In this document: in pieces, positions 25,577 through 35,047 of the stretch
How positions within the stretch are numbered: the first letter of the stretch is position 1
Layout: every line of letters starts with the position of its first letter
NCBI GenBank assembly: GCA_944354125.1
Contig: CALVPT010000011.1
Coordinates: 1-64,000, forward strand
Length of the DNA: 64,000 nucleotides
Origin: an uncultured Clostridia bacterium
GTDB lineage: Bacteria > Bacillota > Clostridia > Christensenellales > Borkfalkiaceae
Reading direction: 5' to 3'
The notes under the pieces: model-generated
What the model was told of the DNA's origin: nothing
The model's input: the letters and a program-made list of their open reading frames with translations, nothing else
The model's database searches: none
Position numbers and translations under genes: made by a program

Positions 25577-25605
25577 TTGACAGGTATGCCTGTTTTTGTT
25601 ACAAT
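25577..25605 (+). promoter_or_regulatory. Promoter of the PH-like membrane protein gene
   Basis: TTGACA (25577-25582), 17 bp, TACAAT (25600-25605), 37 bp before the ATG. Confidence 0.7.
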
Positions 25606-25642
25606 CGTAACGATAGGATTTTGAGGAGAGAAATTAAGGCAA

Positions 25643-27034
25643 ATGGAATGCATAATAAATGACGGCGAGGGGGCATATGTTTCCACCGTCTTTGCAAAAG
25701 AAGGCGGCATGGACGGCAATAAAATAGTCGCATATGACCGCCATAAGACGTGCATAAAGATAATCTATTGCTACGACGAAAACGATGACGCCGTGGCAAA
25801 GACAGTCACCTGCAAGTGGTCGCAACCGTGCGGAAAATGCGGCGACTGGCTGATTTTTGACGAGGCGTTTGCGGACGGCGAACTTTTAGACTGGCTGGAA
25901 AACGACGGACAGGTGCCCGTCGACGATTTTTCGCCCTTTTCGGGCAGGGTGGAGGAATATACGCCCGACAGCTGGATGGAGTTTGCCTCCGAAGAAGAGT
26001 TTTCGGACATATTCGACTTCGGAATTTACGAGCCCGGGATAAAGTTCGAAAGACGGGACAAAGACATCTTTGCATCTCTAGATTGCTACGGCTTTATCGT
26101 CGACCTGCATTTCAGCGGCGTGCGCGAAGAGAAGTACGTCGACCTCATCGACAAGGTGTATTTCAGTACGCTCAACTTTGAAGGCAGGGACGCCGTGCGT
26201 TGGACGGTTACGGAGGCAAAGCGCCTTACGGTCAACGGCGTAAGGCATATGCTCGATTTCAACGTCGTCCAGCCTACCATATTGTGCGATAAATTGCTGT
26301 GGAGGGTGCGGTTTGTGCAGCGCGTGGAAGACAATGCCGACGGGCAGGCGGGCAAGCTGTATAATCTTGTCAGGGACGATTTTGCCGATATCGTGCGCGA
26401 CGGCGACAGCATAATTTTAAAGCGCGCGTCGTCTGTGCGCGAAATGCGTTGGCAGGAGGACGGGTTCGAGGCAGTCGTCGACGGCAAGGTTATAAACAGG
26501 GGCATAAAGCAATCGTATTCCTACACCTATGCGCGCGACTTTTTCTCGGAGGTAGGCGTTGAAGAAATTCAGGGCGAAATTCTTTTGCGCACGCCTGCGC
26601 ATATCTTCGGACGGCTTATGCTTAGCAAGGCGTCCGCACTTGTAATTGCGGCTATGGGCTTAATTGCAGGCATCGTGCTCCTCGCCCTGCAGACATACAT
26701 ATGGCAAGGGATTTGCATACTAGTCGTCGCCGCGGCGGTAGCCGTTGCGGATATCGCCATAATCATGAGGGCGGTCAAGGCAAAGCACGGCGAGTACATT
26801 CTCACAAAAGACGTGCTGTATCTTGCCGAAGGCGGCCTTCTTAGGGAGGCGATATGGCTCAGGGAAATCGGGGGCGCAGAGTTCCGCCGTTCGCTCTTTG
26901 GCGCGCACTCTGGCAGAGCGGAAATTGCCGTTCGCGATTTATATCCGCTCAAGGTGACGACAATGCCTATGAAGGACGGCGATAAATTCTGTCGCCTTCT
27001 CAACGACCTTGTCATAAAACTTTCAAATTCATAA
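25643..27034 (+). CDS. Large membrane protein of unknown function with possible PH-like C-terminus
   Basis: 463 residues. The first 330 are mainly soluble, acidic and beta-rich, with no recognised domain; an early segment holds a CGKCGDW motif. Two hydrophobic segments follow (about 336-357 and 360-378). The last 80 residues (YILTKDVLYLAEGGLLREAIWLREIGGAEF...RDLYPLKVTTMPMKDGDKFCRLLNDL) resemble bacterial PH-like domains that follow paired helices in small membrane proteins. RBS GAGGAG lies before the ATG. It has its own promoter and terminator, so it appears to act alone. Confidence 0.6.
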   Translation: MECIINDGEGAYVSTVFAKEGGMDGNKIVAYDRHKTCIKIIYCYDENDDAVAKTVTCKWSQPCGKCGDWLIFDEAFADGELLDWLENDGQVPVDDFSPFSGRVEEYTPDSWMEFASEEEFSDIFDFGIYEPGIKFERRDKDIFASLDCYGFIVDLHFSGVREEKYVDLIDKVYFSTLNFEGRDAVRWTVTEAKRLTVNGVRHMLDFNVVQPTILCDKLLWRVRFVQRVEDNADGQAGKLYNLVRDDFADIVRDGDSIILKRASSVREMRWQEDGFEAVVDGKVINRGIKQSYSYTYARDFFSEVGVEEIQGEILLRTPAHIFGRLMLSKASALVIAAMGLIAGIVLLALQTYIWQGICILVVAAAVAVADIAIIMRAVKAKHGEYILTKDVLYLAEGGLLREAIWLREIGGAEFRRSLFGAHSGRAEIAVRDLYPLKVTTMPMKDGDKFCRLLNDLVIKLSNS

Positions 27035-27066
27035 AAATAGTTCGTTCCTCATTGAAGGGAACGGCG

Positions 27067-27100
27067 GCCGCGGCGTAAAATTTTTTGCGCCGCGGCTTTT
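27067..27100 (+). terminator. Terminator of the PH-like membrane protein gene
   Basis: GCCGCGGCG (27067-27075) pairs with CGCCGCGGC (27088-27096), followed by TTTT. Confidence 0.75.
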
Positions 27101-27177
27101 GGTTAATGGCTGGCAAACGGGCATGGATTGGGTATAAGCATAGCTTCGGGGCATATTGAGCGATAGAAATTTTCTAT

Positions 27178-27206
27178 TTGATTATTGCGGCGCCGTGTGT
27201 TAAAAT
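27178..27206 (+). promoter_or_regulatory. Promoter of the butanol dehydrogenase gene
   Basis: TTGATT (27178-27183), 17 bp, TAAAAT (27201-27206). The leader of about 70 nt contains a short GGGCGCAAGGGCGCAAGCGC repeat but no known riboswitch. Confidence 0.6.
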
Positions 27207-27280
27207 ATAGATGCTGTAAGGGGCGCGGGCGCAAGGGCGCAAGCGCTCTGTGGATAAAAAATAATTAAAGGGGATACACA

Positions 27281-28447
27281 ATGTTAGGCAATTTCGTTTA
27301 CTGCAATCCTACAAAGCTCTATTTCGGTGAAAATTCGCTCGATAATCTCGAGGGCGAACTTAAAAATTATGGCAAAAAAGTAATGCTCGTCTATGGCGGC
27401 GGAAGCATAAAGAGGACGGGTCTGTATGACAGCATTATCGCCATACTCAAAAAGTGCGGCAAGACGGTCATAGAGGACGGCGGCGTAATGCCCAACCCTA
27501 CCTCGGTAAAGCTTGAGGAGGGCGCAAAGATTGCGCGCGAAAATAACGTGGATTTGATTCTCGCCGTCGGCGGCGGTTCGGTAATAGACTATTCCAAGGC
27601 GGTATCGGTTTCGGCATATTGCGAGGACGACCCCTGGGAAAAGTATTTTATCCGCTTCGAGGACGTCTCCTGCAAGGTCATTCCCGTCGGCTGCGTGCTC
27701 ACCATGGTCGGCACGGGCAGCGAGATGAACGGCGGCTCAGTCATAACCAATCACGAGCAAAAGCTTAAAATCGGCCACGTATTCGGCGAAAACGTCTTCC
27801 CTAAGTTCTCCATACTCAATCCCGTTCTCACCTATACTCTGCCCAAAAAGCAGATGGTGGCAGGCTTCTTCGACATAATGAGTCACATACTTGAGCAGTA
27901 CTTCTCGGGCACGGACGACAACACTTCGGACTATATAATGGAGGGGCTTTTGAAGTCGCTCATTCACAGCGCAAAAATCGCCGTAAAGAACCCCGAGGAC
28001 TACGAGGCAAGGAGCAACATAATGTGGATAGCCACGTGGGCGCTCAATACGCTGGTTGCCAAGGGCAAGACGACCGACTGGATGGTGCACATGATAGGTC
28101 AGGCGATAGGCGCATATACGGACGCCACGCACGGAATGACGCTTTCGGCGGTGTCGCTTGCATATTACCGCTACATAATGCCGTACGGGCTGGATAAGTT
28201 CGCGCGCTATGCCGTCAACGTATGGGGCGTAAACGCCGAATGCAGGGATAAGAAGGATGTCGCCGAAGAGGGGCTTGAAAAAATGGGCGAGTTCATGCGC
28301 GAAATAGGCGTGGCAATGCGCTCTTCCGAAGTCGGGGTGACAGAGGAGATTATACCTGGCGTCGCTAAGGCAACGCTCATTATGGACGGCGGATACAAGG
28401 TGCTTACAACCAAGGAGGTAGAGCAGATTCTCCGCGACAGCCTTTAA
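27281..28447 (+). CDS. bdhA: Iron-dependent alcohol dehydrogenase, butanol dehydrogenase-like
   Basis: Group III (iron-type) alcohol dehydrogenase of 388 residues, like clostridial BdhA/BdhB and YqhD. It starts MLGNFVYCNPTKLYFGEN, then has the nucleotide-binding VGGGSVIDYSKAV segment and metal-ligand regions FFDIMSHILEQYF and HGMTLSAVSLAYYRY. VYGGGSIKRTG fits the NADPH-preferring members. In fermentation it would reduce aldehydes to alcohols, consuming NAD(P)H; the natural substrate is uncertain. It has its own promoter, and hairpins follow in the convergent gap. Confidence 0.92.
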   Translation: MLGNFVYCNPTKLYFGENSLDNLEGELKNYGKKVMLVYGGGSIKRTGLYDSIIAILKKCGKTVIEDGGVMPNPTSVKLEEGAKIARENNVDLILAVGGGSVIDYSKAVSVSAYCEDDPWEKYFIRFEDVSCKVIPVGCVLTMVGTGSEMNGGSVITNHEQKLKIGHVFGENVFPKFSILNPVLTYTLPKKQMVAGFFDIMSHILEQYFSGTDDNTSDYIMEGLLKSLIHSAKIAVKNPEDYEARSNIMWIATWALNTLVAKGKTTDWMVHMIGQAIGAYTDATHGMTLSAVSLAYYRYIMPYGLDKFARYAVNVWGVNAECRDKKDVAEEGLEKMGEFMREIGVAMRSSEVGVTEEIIPGVAKATLIMDGGYKVLTTKEVEQILRDSL

Positions 28448-28474
28448 AATACGACAAAAAACTCGTTCGCTGCG

Positions 28475-28580
28475 GCATATTGCGGCACCAATCGCTCAGG
28501 TTGCCATATTTTAACGCATTAAATGCGTTGAACGGCACATATTGCGGCATCAATTGCATTCGTCGCCATATATTGTCGGG
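28475..28580. repeat. Short dispersed repeat with GCATATTGCGG core (two copies)
   Basis: The 308-bp gap between convergent genes carries GCGGCATATTGCGGCACCAATCGC (from 28472) and a related CGGCACATATTGCGGCATCAATTGC (from 28533), written here with the shared core CATATTGCGGCA. Similar copies occur at 56327 and 56397. No gene is supported in 28448-28755; the rest holds two hairpins listed separately. Confidence 0.55.
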
Positions 28581-28600
28581 GCAATTTAGTAACACTTTAA

Positions 28601-28635
28601 CCCCGAATATGTCGTAAAGTACGTCATATTCGGGG
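28601..28635. terminator. Hairpin in the bdhA-yggS convergent gap
   Basis: CCCCGAATATG (28601-28611) pairs with CATATTCGGGG (28625-28635), followed by TGCAATTTTA; probably terminates bdhA. Confidence 0.7.
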
Positions 28636-28668
28636 TGCAATTTTAAAAGCAATGAAATTTTAAATAAA

Positions 28669-28707
28669 GGGGCAGCCGACGGCAGTTATTCTGCCGTCGG
28701 CTGCCCC
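28669..28707 (-). terminator. Terminator of the ilv-leu-yggS gene block
   Basis: Perfect 17-bp stem GGGGCAGCCGACGGCAG (28669-28685)/CTGCCGTCGGCTGCCCC (28691-28707). On the minus strand it is followed by TTTATTT, placing it at the end of the minus-strand operon. Confidence 0.85.
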
Positions 28708-28755
28708 TGTGTCATTCACATACTTAAGACGCTGAGTCCGTCTTAAGCTTTAAAA

Positions 28756-29424
28756 TCAGTCGTAGTGTCTGGGCCCGAATATCGCCGTGCCCAGGCGTAT
28801 CATATTGCTGCCGCATTCAACGCACAGCTTCCAATCGCCGCTCATTCCCATAGAGAGGTGGACAAATCCGCCGTACTTTGCGTTCAGGTTGTCGTATGTC
28901 TCGCGCATTCTGGTCGCCAGAGAGCGCAAAAGAGCCTCGTCGTCGCTCTCGGGCAGCATTGCCATAAGTCCCGTAATTTTCAGGTTTTTAAGCGCGCTGA
29001 CCTCAAGGTATGCCCTTTCGGCGTCGTCGGGGTCAAAGCCGCTCTTGCTCTCCTCGTTGCCTATGTTCAGCTGGAGCAGAATTTCGGAGGTTATGCCTGC
29101 TTTTTGACTCTTTTCTGACAGAGCCTTTGCTATTTCAAGCCTGTCTATCGACTGGTACAGCCCGACTTTTCCTATGAGGTATTTGAGCTTGTTGGTCTGC
29201 AGATGCCCTATGAAGTGCCTGCGCGCCTCGGGCAGAATGCTGTCGTTTTTATCCCTGAATTCCTGGGCGTGGTTGTCGCCTATGTCGCGTATTCCTGCCC
29301 TGATTGCGCGGTTTATATTTTCTACCGTCTGCGTCTTTATGGCGGCTACAAACGTTATTTTTTCGCCCTGAGGATTATGCTCGGGTATGCTTTCAAGCAG
29401 ATTCTTTACGTTTTCTTCTATCAT
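28756..29424 (-). CDS. yggS: PLP homeostasis protein, YggS/PROSC family
   Basis: 222 residues. A fold-type-III PLP-binding barrel with no known catalytic activity; family members keep free PLP and amino/keto-acid pools balanced, and loss affects isoleucine/valine metabolism. PLP lysine is in VAAIKTQTVENI (about residue 30). The C-terminal SMGMSGDWKLCVECGSNMIRLGTAIFG is diagnostic. The start ATG 29424 has only a distant GGAG. It is the last gene of the leu/ilv block, 6 bp after leuB, which fits the family's link to branched-chain amino acids. Confidence 0.9.
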   Translation of the reverse strand: MIEENVKNLLESIPEHNPQGEKITFVAAIKTQTVENINRAIRAGIRDIGDNHAQEFRDKNDSILPEARRHFIGHLQTNKLKYLIGKVGLYQSIDRLEIAKALSEKSQKAGITSEILLQLNIGNEESKSGFDPDDAERAYLEVSALKNLKITGLMAMLPESDDEALLRSLATRMRETYDNLNAKYGGFVHLSMGMSGDWKLCVECGSNMIRLGTAIFGPRHYD

Positions 29425-29430
29425 ATGTGC

Positions 29431-30504
29431 TTAAATGCGCTCCGCAATCAGCTGCGCCATGCGGCTGCCGCTTACTTTTGTCTTGCCGTCTTTCATGATG
29501 TCCGCCGTCCTGTAACCCTCTTCGAGCACGCTCTCCACGGCGCATTCTATGGCGCGGTATTCGTCTGTCAGCGAAAAGCTGTCCCTAAGCATCATTGCCG
29601 CGGCTAAGATGGTCGCAACGGGGTTGGCTATGTCCTTTCCTGCAATGTCGGGCGCAGAGCCGTGTATGGGCTCGTAAAGCCCCCTCGTGCCGTCGCCGAG
29701 GGAGGAGGAGGCGAGCATGCCTATTGAGCCCGTCACCTGCGCCGCCTCGTCGGAGAGAATGTCGCCGAAGATGTTGGAGGTGACGACGACGTCGAACTGG
29801 GCTGGATTCTTTACTATCTGCATTGCCGTATTGTCGACAAGCATGTCCTCTACGGTAATTTCGGGGTAGTATTTTGCCGCATATTCGTGCACCGTCTTTC
29901 TCCACAGCCTGCTGCTTTCAAGCACGTTGGCCTTGTCTACGGATATCACCTTTCTGCTGCGCTTCAAGGCAAGCTCGCAGGCAATCTTCATTATGCGCTC
30001 TATCTCGTATACCGAATATTTTTCGGTGTCCCACGCGTACTGCTCCTTGCCTTCGCCGCCCTTGCCGCGTTCGCCGAAGTATATGCCGCCCGTAAGCTCC
30101 CTTACGATTATTATCTCAACGCCGTCTTTTACTATGTCATATTTAAGGGGAGATGCCGAAACAAGGCTCTTCCAGAGCTTTGCAGGGCGTATGTTGGAAT
30201 ACAGCCCCATTGCCTTGCGTATTCCCAAAAGTCCCTTTTCGGGGCGCACGTCTACGGGCATATTGTCCCACTTATATCCGCCTACCGCGCCCAAAAGCAC
30301 GCTGTCGGAGGCAAGACAGCCCTCAACCGTCCTTTCGGGGAGGGGAGTTCCGCACTCGTCGATGGCGCAGCCGCCTATGGGGTAGTGGGTGAATGCAAAG
30401 GTATGGCCGAACTTTTTGCCTACCTTTTCGAGTACTTCAATTGCGCCCCTGCATATTTCGGGGCCTATTCCGTCGCCGTCCAGTACGGCAATCTTATAGT
30501 TCAT
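29431..30504 (-). CDS. leuB: 3-isopropylmalate dehydrogenase
   Basis: Oxidative decarboxylase of 3-isopropylmalate (third leucine step), NAD-dependent. 357 residues. Seen: [21 protein letters not shown], the [18 protein letters not shown] motif with active-site arginines, [32 protein letters not shown] and [25 protein letters not shown]. The start ATG 30504 follows GAGGAG and overlaps the leuD end by 11 bp; a longer start at 30525 lies inside leuD and is rejected. It is the Mg-dependent enzyme of the leuCDB set. Confidence 0.96.
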   Translation of the reverse strand: MNYKIAVLDGDGIGPEICRGAIEVLEKVGKKFGHTFAFTHYPIGGCAIDECGTPLPERTVEGCLASDSVLLGAVGGYKWDNMPVDVRPEKGLLGIRKAMGLYSNIRPAKLWKSLVSASPLKYDIVKDGVEIIIVRELTGGIYFGERGKGGEGKEQYAWDTEKYSVYEIERIMKIACELALKRSRKVISVDKANVLESSRLWRKTVHEYAAKYYPEITVEDMLVDNTAMQIVKNPAQFDVVVTSNIFGDILSDEAAQVTGSIGMLASSSLGDGTRGLYEPIHGSAPDIAGKDIANPVATILAAAMMLRDSFSLTDEYRAIECAVESVLEEGYRTADIMKDGKTKVSGSRMAQLIAERI

Positions 30505-30997
30505 TGTTTTTACTCCTCTTTGCAAGGTTGTTCAAAAGTCCGCCGTCGTCTATTATCCGCCTTATGAACTCGGGGAAGGGCTCTGCCGTAAAGCTTTCGC
30601 CCGTCGTCTTGTCGCGTATTATTCCCGTGGAGAGGTCGGCTTCAACCTCGTCGCCTGCCTTTATCGCCTTTACCGCCTCGGGACATTCCATTATGGGCAG
30701 CCCTATGTTTATGGCGTTGCGGTAGAATATGCGCGCAAATGAGTTGGCTATGACAAGGCTTATTCCGCTCGCCTTTATGGCAAGGGGGGCGTGCTCCCTC
30801 GAGGAGCCGCAGCCGAAATTGTCCTCGGCGACGATGACGTCGCCCTTTTTGACGTTTTTGACGAAGTCGGGGTCAATGTCCTCCATGCAGTGGGAGGCAA
30901 GCGCCGCCTCGCTGCTGTCGTTTAAATATCTTGCAGGTATGATTACGTCCGTGTCTACGTCGCTGCCGTATCTGAAAACCTTTCCGTCTATCTTCAT
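30494..30997 (-). CDS. leuD: 3-isopropylmalate dehydratase small subunit
   Basis: 167 residues. The small (swivel) subunit that with LeuC isomerises 2-isopropylmalate to 3-isopropylmalate. Motifs: [14 protein letters not shown], the strongly conserved [16 protein letters not shown] and [17 protein letters not shown]. The start ATG 30997 follows AGGAG with 7 bp spacing; leuC ends 11 bp upstream, and the leuB start overlaps its end, so the three are co-translated. Confidence 0.97.
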   Translation of the reverse strand: MKIDGKVFRYGSDVDTDVIIPARYLNDSSEAALASHCMEDIDPDFVKNVKKGDVIVAEDNFGCGSSREHAPLAIKASGISLVIANSFARIFYRNAINIGLPIMECPEAVKAIKAGDEVEADLSTGIIRDKTTGESFTAEPFPEFIRRIIDDGGLLNNLAKRSKNNEL

Positions 30998-31008
30998 GTT
31001 CTATCTCC

Positions 31009-32268
31009 TTAAAGCTCGTCGGGGGTACAAAGTTTTCCCTTGACCGCCGATGCCGCGGCGACATAGGGGGAGGCGAGGTAGACCTCGCTGGTCACGTGCC
31101 CCATTCTGCCCACAAAGTTGCGGTTTGTCGTCGAAACGGCGCGCTCGCCCTCGGCAAGTATGCCCATATATCCGCCCAGGCAGGGACCGCAGGTGGGGGT
31201 GGAGACAATCGCGCCCGCGTCTATGAATATGCCGATAAGTCCCTCGTCCAGGCACTGTCTGTAGACGCTCTGGGTTGCAGGTATTATTATCGTCCTTACT
31301 CCGTCTTTAACCTTTCTGCCCCTGAGTATCTCAGCGGCGATGCGCATGTCCGAAATTCTGCCGTTGGTGCAGGAGCCTATGACTACCTGGTCGATCGCAA
31401 CGTCGCCCCACTTGTCGGGCGTTCTGGCGTTTTCGGGGAGGTGGGGGAAGGAGACCGTAGGCTTAAGGGTCGACAGGTCAATTTCGTATACCGCATCGTA
31501 TTCGGCGTCAGCGTCGGCTTCATATATTCTGACGGGACGCTTGAATCTGCCCTTCATGTAGTCGAGAGCCACCTCGTCGACGGGGAAGATGCCGTTCTTT
31601 GCGCCTGCCTCTATTGCCATGTTGCACACCGTGAACCTGTCGTCTATCGAAAGGTTTTTTACGCCGTCTCCCGTGAACTCCATGCTCTTGTAAAGCGCGC
31701 CGTCGACGCCTATCATTCCTATGATGTGCAGTATCAAGTCCTTGCCGCATACGTATTTCGCGGGCTTTCCGTGCAGAATGAACTTAATGGCGGAGGGTAC
31801 CTTGAACCAGCATGTCTGGCTTATCATTCCTGCCGCCATATCCGTCGAGCCTACGCCCGTCGAGAACGCGCCCAGCGCGCCGTATGTGCAGGTATGACTG
31901 TCGGCGCCTATCACAAGATCGCCTGCGCCTACAAGTCCCAGCTCGGGCAGAAGAGCGTGCTCTATGCCCATTTTGCCTACGTCGTAGAAATTTTCAATGC
32001 CCTGTTCCTTGGCAAATACTCTGCACGTCTTGCACTGTTCGGCGCTCTTAATGTCCTTATTGGGCGCAAAGTGATCCATAACAAGGGCAATCTTGTCCTT
32101 TTCGGCGACCTTCTGCGCTCCCGATTTTCTGAATTCCCTTATTGCCACGGGACCCGTTATATCGTTTGCCAGCACCAGGTCAAGCTTTGCAGATATCAGC
32201 TGACCTGCCTTGACCTCCTTGAGTCCTGCGTGTGCGGCAAGTATTTTCTGCGATGCCGTCATTCCCAT
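31009..32268 (-). CDS. leuC: 3-isopropylmalate dehydratase large subunit
   Basis: 419 residues. The catalytic [4Fe-4S] aconitase-superfamily subunit. Cluster cysteines are seen in [14 protein letters not shown] and [30 protein letters not shown] and [23 protein letters not shown] are typical of the short, LeuC-type (HacA/LeuC) proteins of Clostridia and Archaea. It starts at ATG 32268 after AAGGAG. leuD follows with an 11-bp gap. It depends on the nifS/nifU supply elsewhere in the window for its cluster. Confidence 0.97.
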   Translation of the reverse strand: MGMTASQKILAAHAGLKEVKAGQLISAKLDLVLANDITGPVAIREFRKSGAQKVAEKDKIALVMDHFAPNKDIKSAEQCKTCRVFAKEQGIENFYDVGKMGIEHALLPELGLVGAGDLVIGADSHTCTYGALGAFSTGVGSTDMAAGMISQTCWFKVPSAIKFILHGKPAKYVCGKDLILHIIGMIGVDGALYKSMEFTGDGVKNLSIDDRFTVCNMAIEAGAKNGIFPVDEVALDYMKGRFKRPVRIYEADADAEYDAVYEIDLSTLKPTVSFPHLPENARTPDKWGDVAIDQVVIGSCTNGRISDMRIAAEILRGRKVKDGVRTIIIPATQSVYRQCLDEGLIGIFIDAGAIVSTPTCGPCLGGYMGILAEGERAVSTTNRNFVGRMGHVTSEVYLASPYVAAASAVKGKLCTPDEL

Positions 32269-32289
32269 AATTTTAATCTCCTTATTGCG

Positions 32290-33084
32290 TCAAGAGGCCT
32301 TGTTTTCCTCTTCCGAAAGGTTCGCATTTTGTCCTTCGTCGGCAAATGCCAGCTCGTCCGCCGCCCTTTCATCCTCTATGAAGTCGACGACTATGCTGCC
32401 CTTTGCCGTGTATGCATTGAAGTTCTTGGACTTAAGACAGCCGTCCGCCACGGTATTTCCCGCCTTTTCGGTCGTCTTGAGGCAGAAGTCTTCGCGCTTG
32501 CCCTTAAGCGTGGCGGTAATGTTGCCGTCGTCCGTCTCTAAAGTGCACTCCTTGGTGTTGAGCGCGACTATGCCCATATTGCCCTTCCTCGTCCTGACTA
32601 CGGCGAGTCCTGCAAACGTGTTCTGTGCCAGGAATTCCGCCGTGCGCGCATTTATATAAAGGCTGCCCTTCAAGGTGCTGCTTTCCACGTCTATGTCCAG
32701 CCTTCCGCCGTTAATCTCAACGCTCTCCGCGTCCGTGTTCTCTATGCGGATTGTGCCGCTCTCGCAGATCATGTTGACTTCGCCGTATATCCCGCCCTCT
32801 ACGGATATGTTGCAGTGCCTTGCATTGAGTCTGAGAGCAGGTACGATGTGCTCGGGCACGGATATCTCTATTTTCTGTCTGCGCGAGAAGAGGGGAGGGC
32901 GCTTTGTCTGGCTGACATACAGCGTACCCTTGTCGCTGCCTGCATTTACGTTTTTTGCAACGGGAAGGGTGACGCTCAGCGTGCTGTCCGTCGCCCTGTT
33001 AATCGTCACGTCGGCGTCGCATACGTTCAATTCAATGGCCGTCGCGTCGCTCTCGGCGTTAAATATGCATATTTTATCTTTCAT
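32290..33084 (-). CDS. DUF4097-like beta-helix protein of unknown function
   Basis: 264 residues. A repetitive beta-strand pattern (LRLNARHCNISVEGGIYGEVNMICESGTIRIENTDAESVEINGGRLDIDVESS...) recalls DUF4097/putative adhesin proteins, which form right-handed solenoids. There is no signal peptide or anchor, and the C-terminus is acidic. The start is taken as ATG 33084; the longer frame to 33177 overlaps ilvD. Its place between ilvD and leuC, within the same transcript, is unusual, and nothing in the sequence suggests a role in amino-acid synthesis. Inserted passenger or unrecognised regulator are both possible. Confidence 0.7.
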   Translation of the reverse strand: MKDKICIFNAESDATAIELNVCDADVTINRATDSTLSVTLPVAKNVNAGSDKGTLYVSQTKRPPLFSRRQKIEISVPEHIVPALRLNARHCNISVEGGIYGEVNMICESGTIRIENTDAESVEINGGRLDIDVESSTLKGSLYINARTAEFLAQNTFAGLAVVRTRKGNMGIVALNTKECTLETDDGNITATLKGKREDFCLKTTEKAGNTVADGCLKSKNFNAYTAKGSIVVDFIEDERAADELAFADEGQNANLSEEENKAS

Positions 33085-33118
33085 ATCGTAATATTTTATG
33101 TCTCTCTCTTTTAAGATA

Positions 33119-34783
33119 TTATTTTTTGAATACTGCGCCCTCGGATGCCGACGTAACGCTCTGTCTGTACCTGGCAAGGTAGCCTGTAACGGGCTTTACG
33201 AGCGGAGTGAAATGCGCATAGCGTTCCTTTATCTCCTCGTCGGTAAGCCTTGCGTTGAGCGTACATGCGGTGATGTCGATGTCAATTATGTCGCCGTCTT
33301 TTAATATGCCGATAAGTCCGCCGGCCGCCGCCTCGGGGCATACGTGACCTATCGCCGCGCCCCTGGTTGCTCCCGAAAATCTGCCGTCGGTTATCAGCGC
33401 AACGGTGTCGCCCAGCCCTGCGCCGACTATTGCGGAGGTGGGGGTGAGCATCTCTCTCATGCCCGGACCGCCGATGGGACCTTCATAGCGTATTACTACG
33501 ACGTCGCCGGCCTTTATCTTTCCGCCCGAAATTGCCGCCATAGCGTCCTCTTCGCTGTCGAAGCACCTTGCAGGACCGCTGTGCACCAGCATTTTGGGGT
33601 CGACTGCCGACTTTTTGACTACGCTGCCCTCTTTTGCAAGGTTGCCTTTCAGAATGGTAAGACCGCCCTGCGCCGAATAGGGTTTGTCAACGGGGCGTAT
33701 TATTTCAGGGTCGCGGTTGTATGCGTTTTGGACTACTTCTTTAAGCTTTACGCCGCTGACCGTCATCGTCTCGCCGTCTAAAAGACCTGCGTCGAGCAGT
33801 TCCTTCATTACTGCGGAAATGCCGCCTGCCTCGTTGAGCTCCTCTATATAGTGCTCTCCTGCAGGCGCAAGACGGCAGAGATTGGGCGTTTTTTCGCTTA
33901 TTCCGTTGAGTATGTCGACTGAAACCTGACTGTCGTCCAGCCCTGCCTCGCGCGCGATTGCGATGAGGTGGAGGACGGTATTTGTCGATGCGCCTATCGC
34001 CATATCCACCGTCTCGGCGTTTCTGAACGCCGCCTTGGTCATTATGTCGGAGGGGCGGATGTTCTTCTCGAGCAGGTTCATTACAGCCGTGCCTGCGCGC
34101 TTTGCAAGCGCAAGCCTCTGGCTGTATACCATGGGAATGGTGCCGTTGCCGGGGAGAGCCATTCCCAGCGCTTCGCACAGGCAGTTCAGGCTGTTCGCCG
34201 TGAACATGCCGCTGCATGAGCCGCATGTCGGGCAGGCGTTGCACTCAAAGTCCTTAAGCTCGTCCGCCGAAATCTTGCCTGCGTTGTATGCGCCTACCTC
34301 TTCGAACATGGTCGAAAGGGAGGTCTTTTTGCCGTGCACGCGCCCTGCCAGCATTGGTCCGCCCGATACGAATACCGAGGGAATGTTGACCCTGGCCGCC
34401 GCCATCAGCATGCCGGGGATAATCTTGTCGCAGTTGCCCACGAAAACCGCCGCCTGTACGCCGTGCGCGCGCAGCAGAATTTCCGCGCTGTCGGCAATTA
34501 TCTCCCTCGAAGGGAGGGAGTATCTCATGCCTGCGTGTCCCATGGCTATGCCGTCGCATACGCCTATCGAGGGCAGTATGACGGGCTTGCCGCCTGCGGC
34601 TATAACGCCCTCGCAGACCGCCTTTGCTATCATGTCCAGGTGCATATGCCCCGGTATTATGTCGCTTTGTGCCGATATGACGCCGACTATGGGCTTTTTC
34701 ATCTCTTCGTCCGTCCAGCCCAACGCCCTTAAAAGCGAGCGCTGGGAGCTCATGTCCACGCCGTCGGTAAATATATTTTTCAT
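33119..34783 (-). CDS. ilvD: Dihydroxy-acid dehydratase
   Basis: 554 residues. An Fe-S enzyme that dehydrates dihydroxy acids in valine and isoleucine synthesis. Cluster cysteines lie in VGNCDKIIPGMLMAA and NACPTCGSCSGMFTANSLNCL, with the earlier SIGVCDGIAMGHAGMRYSL; GPIGGPGMREML and ITDGRFSGATRGAAIGH are family motifs. The start ATG 34783 follows AAAGGAAAA; a longer frame to 34834 is rejected. A 264-bp gap with palindromes separates it from ilvN upstream, so it may have its own promoter or be the object of read-through control. Confidence 0.96.
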   Translation of the reverse strand: MKNIFTDGVDMSSQRSLLRALGWTDEEMKKPIVGVISAQSDIIPGHMHLDMIAKAVCEGVIAAGGKPVILPSIGVCDGIAMGHAGMRYSLPSREIIADSAEILLRAHGVQAAVFVGNCDKIIPGMLMAAARVNIPSVFVSGGPMLAGRVHGKKTSLSTMFEEVGAYNAGKISADELKDFECNACPTCGSCSGMFTANSLNCLCEALGMALPGNGTIPMVYSQRLALAKRAGTAVMNLLEKNIRPSDIMTKAAFRNAETVDMAIGASTNTVLHLIAIAREAGLDDSQVSVDILNGISEKTPNLCRLAPAGEHYIEELNEAGGISAVMKELLDAGLLDGETMTVSGVKLKEVVQNAYNRDPEIIRPVDKPYSAQGGLTILKGNLAKEGSVVKKSAVDPKMLVHSGPARCFDSEEDAMAAISGGKIKAGDVVVIRYEGPIGGPGMREMLTPTSAIVGAGLGDTVALITDGRFSGATRGAAIGHVCPEAAAGGLIGILKDGDIIDIDITACTLNARLTDEEIKERYAHFTPLVKPVTGYLARYRQSVTSASEGAVFKK

Positions 34784-34861
34784 TGCATTATTTTCCTTTA
34801 AGCTTTCAGATTTGTTACCAAAAAACAAAATCACGATACTTCAAAATTATTTACGGAAAGT

Positions 34862-35042
34862 CCAAAAAACATATTTTTTGGTCTTGTCGCCTCGCATCAT
34901 CGTTGCTCGTCCCCGCAACGCCTCACGCTTAGCTCGGCTTGTTGCGGTCTCTTAGCGTCACACGGACAGTGGGTAACCACGCTGAGGGCGGCGCCCTGAA
35001 AATCGTAAATTTTGTCGCCATCGCCAAGCGACAAAATTTACG
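34862..35042. repeat. Palindromes between ilvN and ilvD, including a copy of a dispersed repeat
   Basis: Three inverted repeats lie in the 264-bp gap. CCAAAAAA/TTTTTTGG centres at 34872. CCGCAAC (34913) pairs with GTTGCGG (34949). CGTAAATTTTGTCGC (35004-35018) pairs with GCGACAAAATTTACG (35028-35042). The last is 15 bp and matches the hairpin at 4441-4477 in reverse complement, including its loop. Since the repeat sits right after ilvN in the direction of transcription, it would also be part of the ilvBN mRNA 3' end. Confidence 0.7.
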
Positions 35043-35047
35043 AAACA

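Noticed and set aside
25414-25662. 82-residue plus-strand frame
   Set aside because: It runs through the terminator at 25435 and the promoter at 25577 and overlaps the start of the next gene.
31096-32541. 481-residue plus-strand frame
   Set aside because: Antisense to leuC and the DUF4097 gene; long antisense frames are expected from the G+C and codon pattern here.
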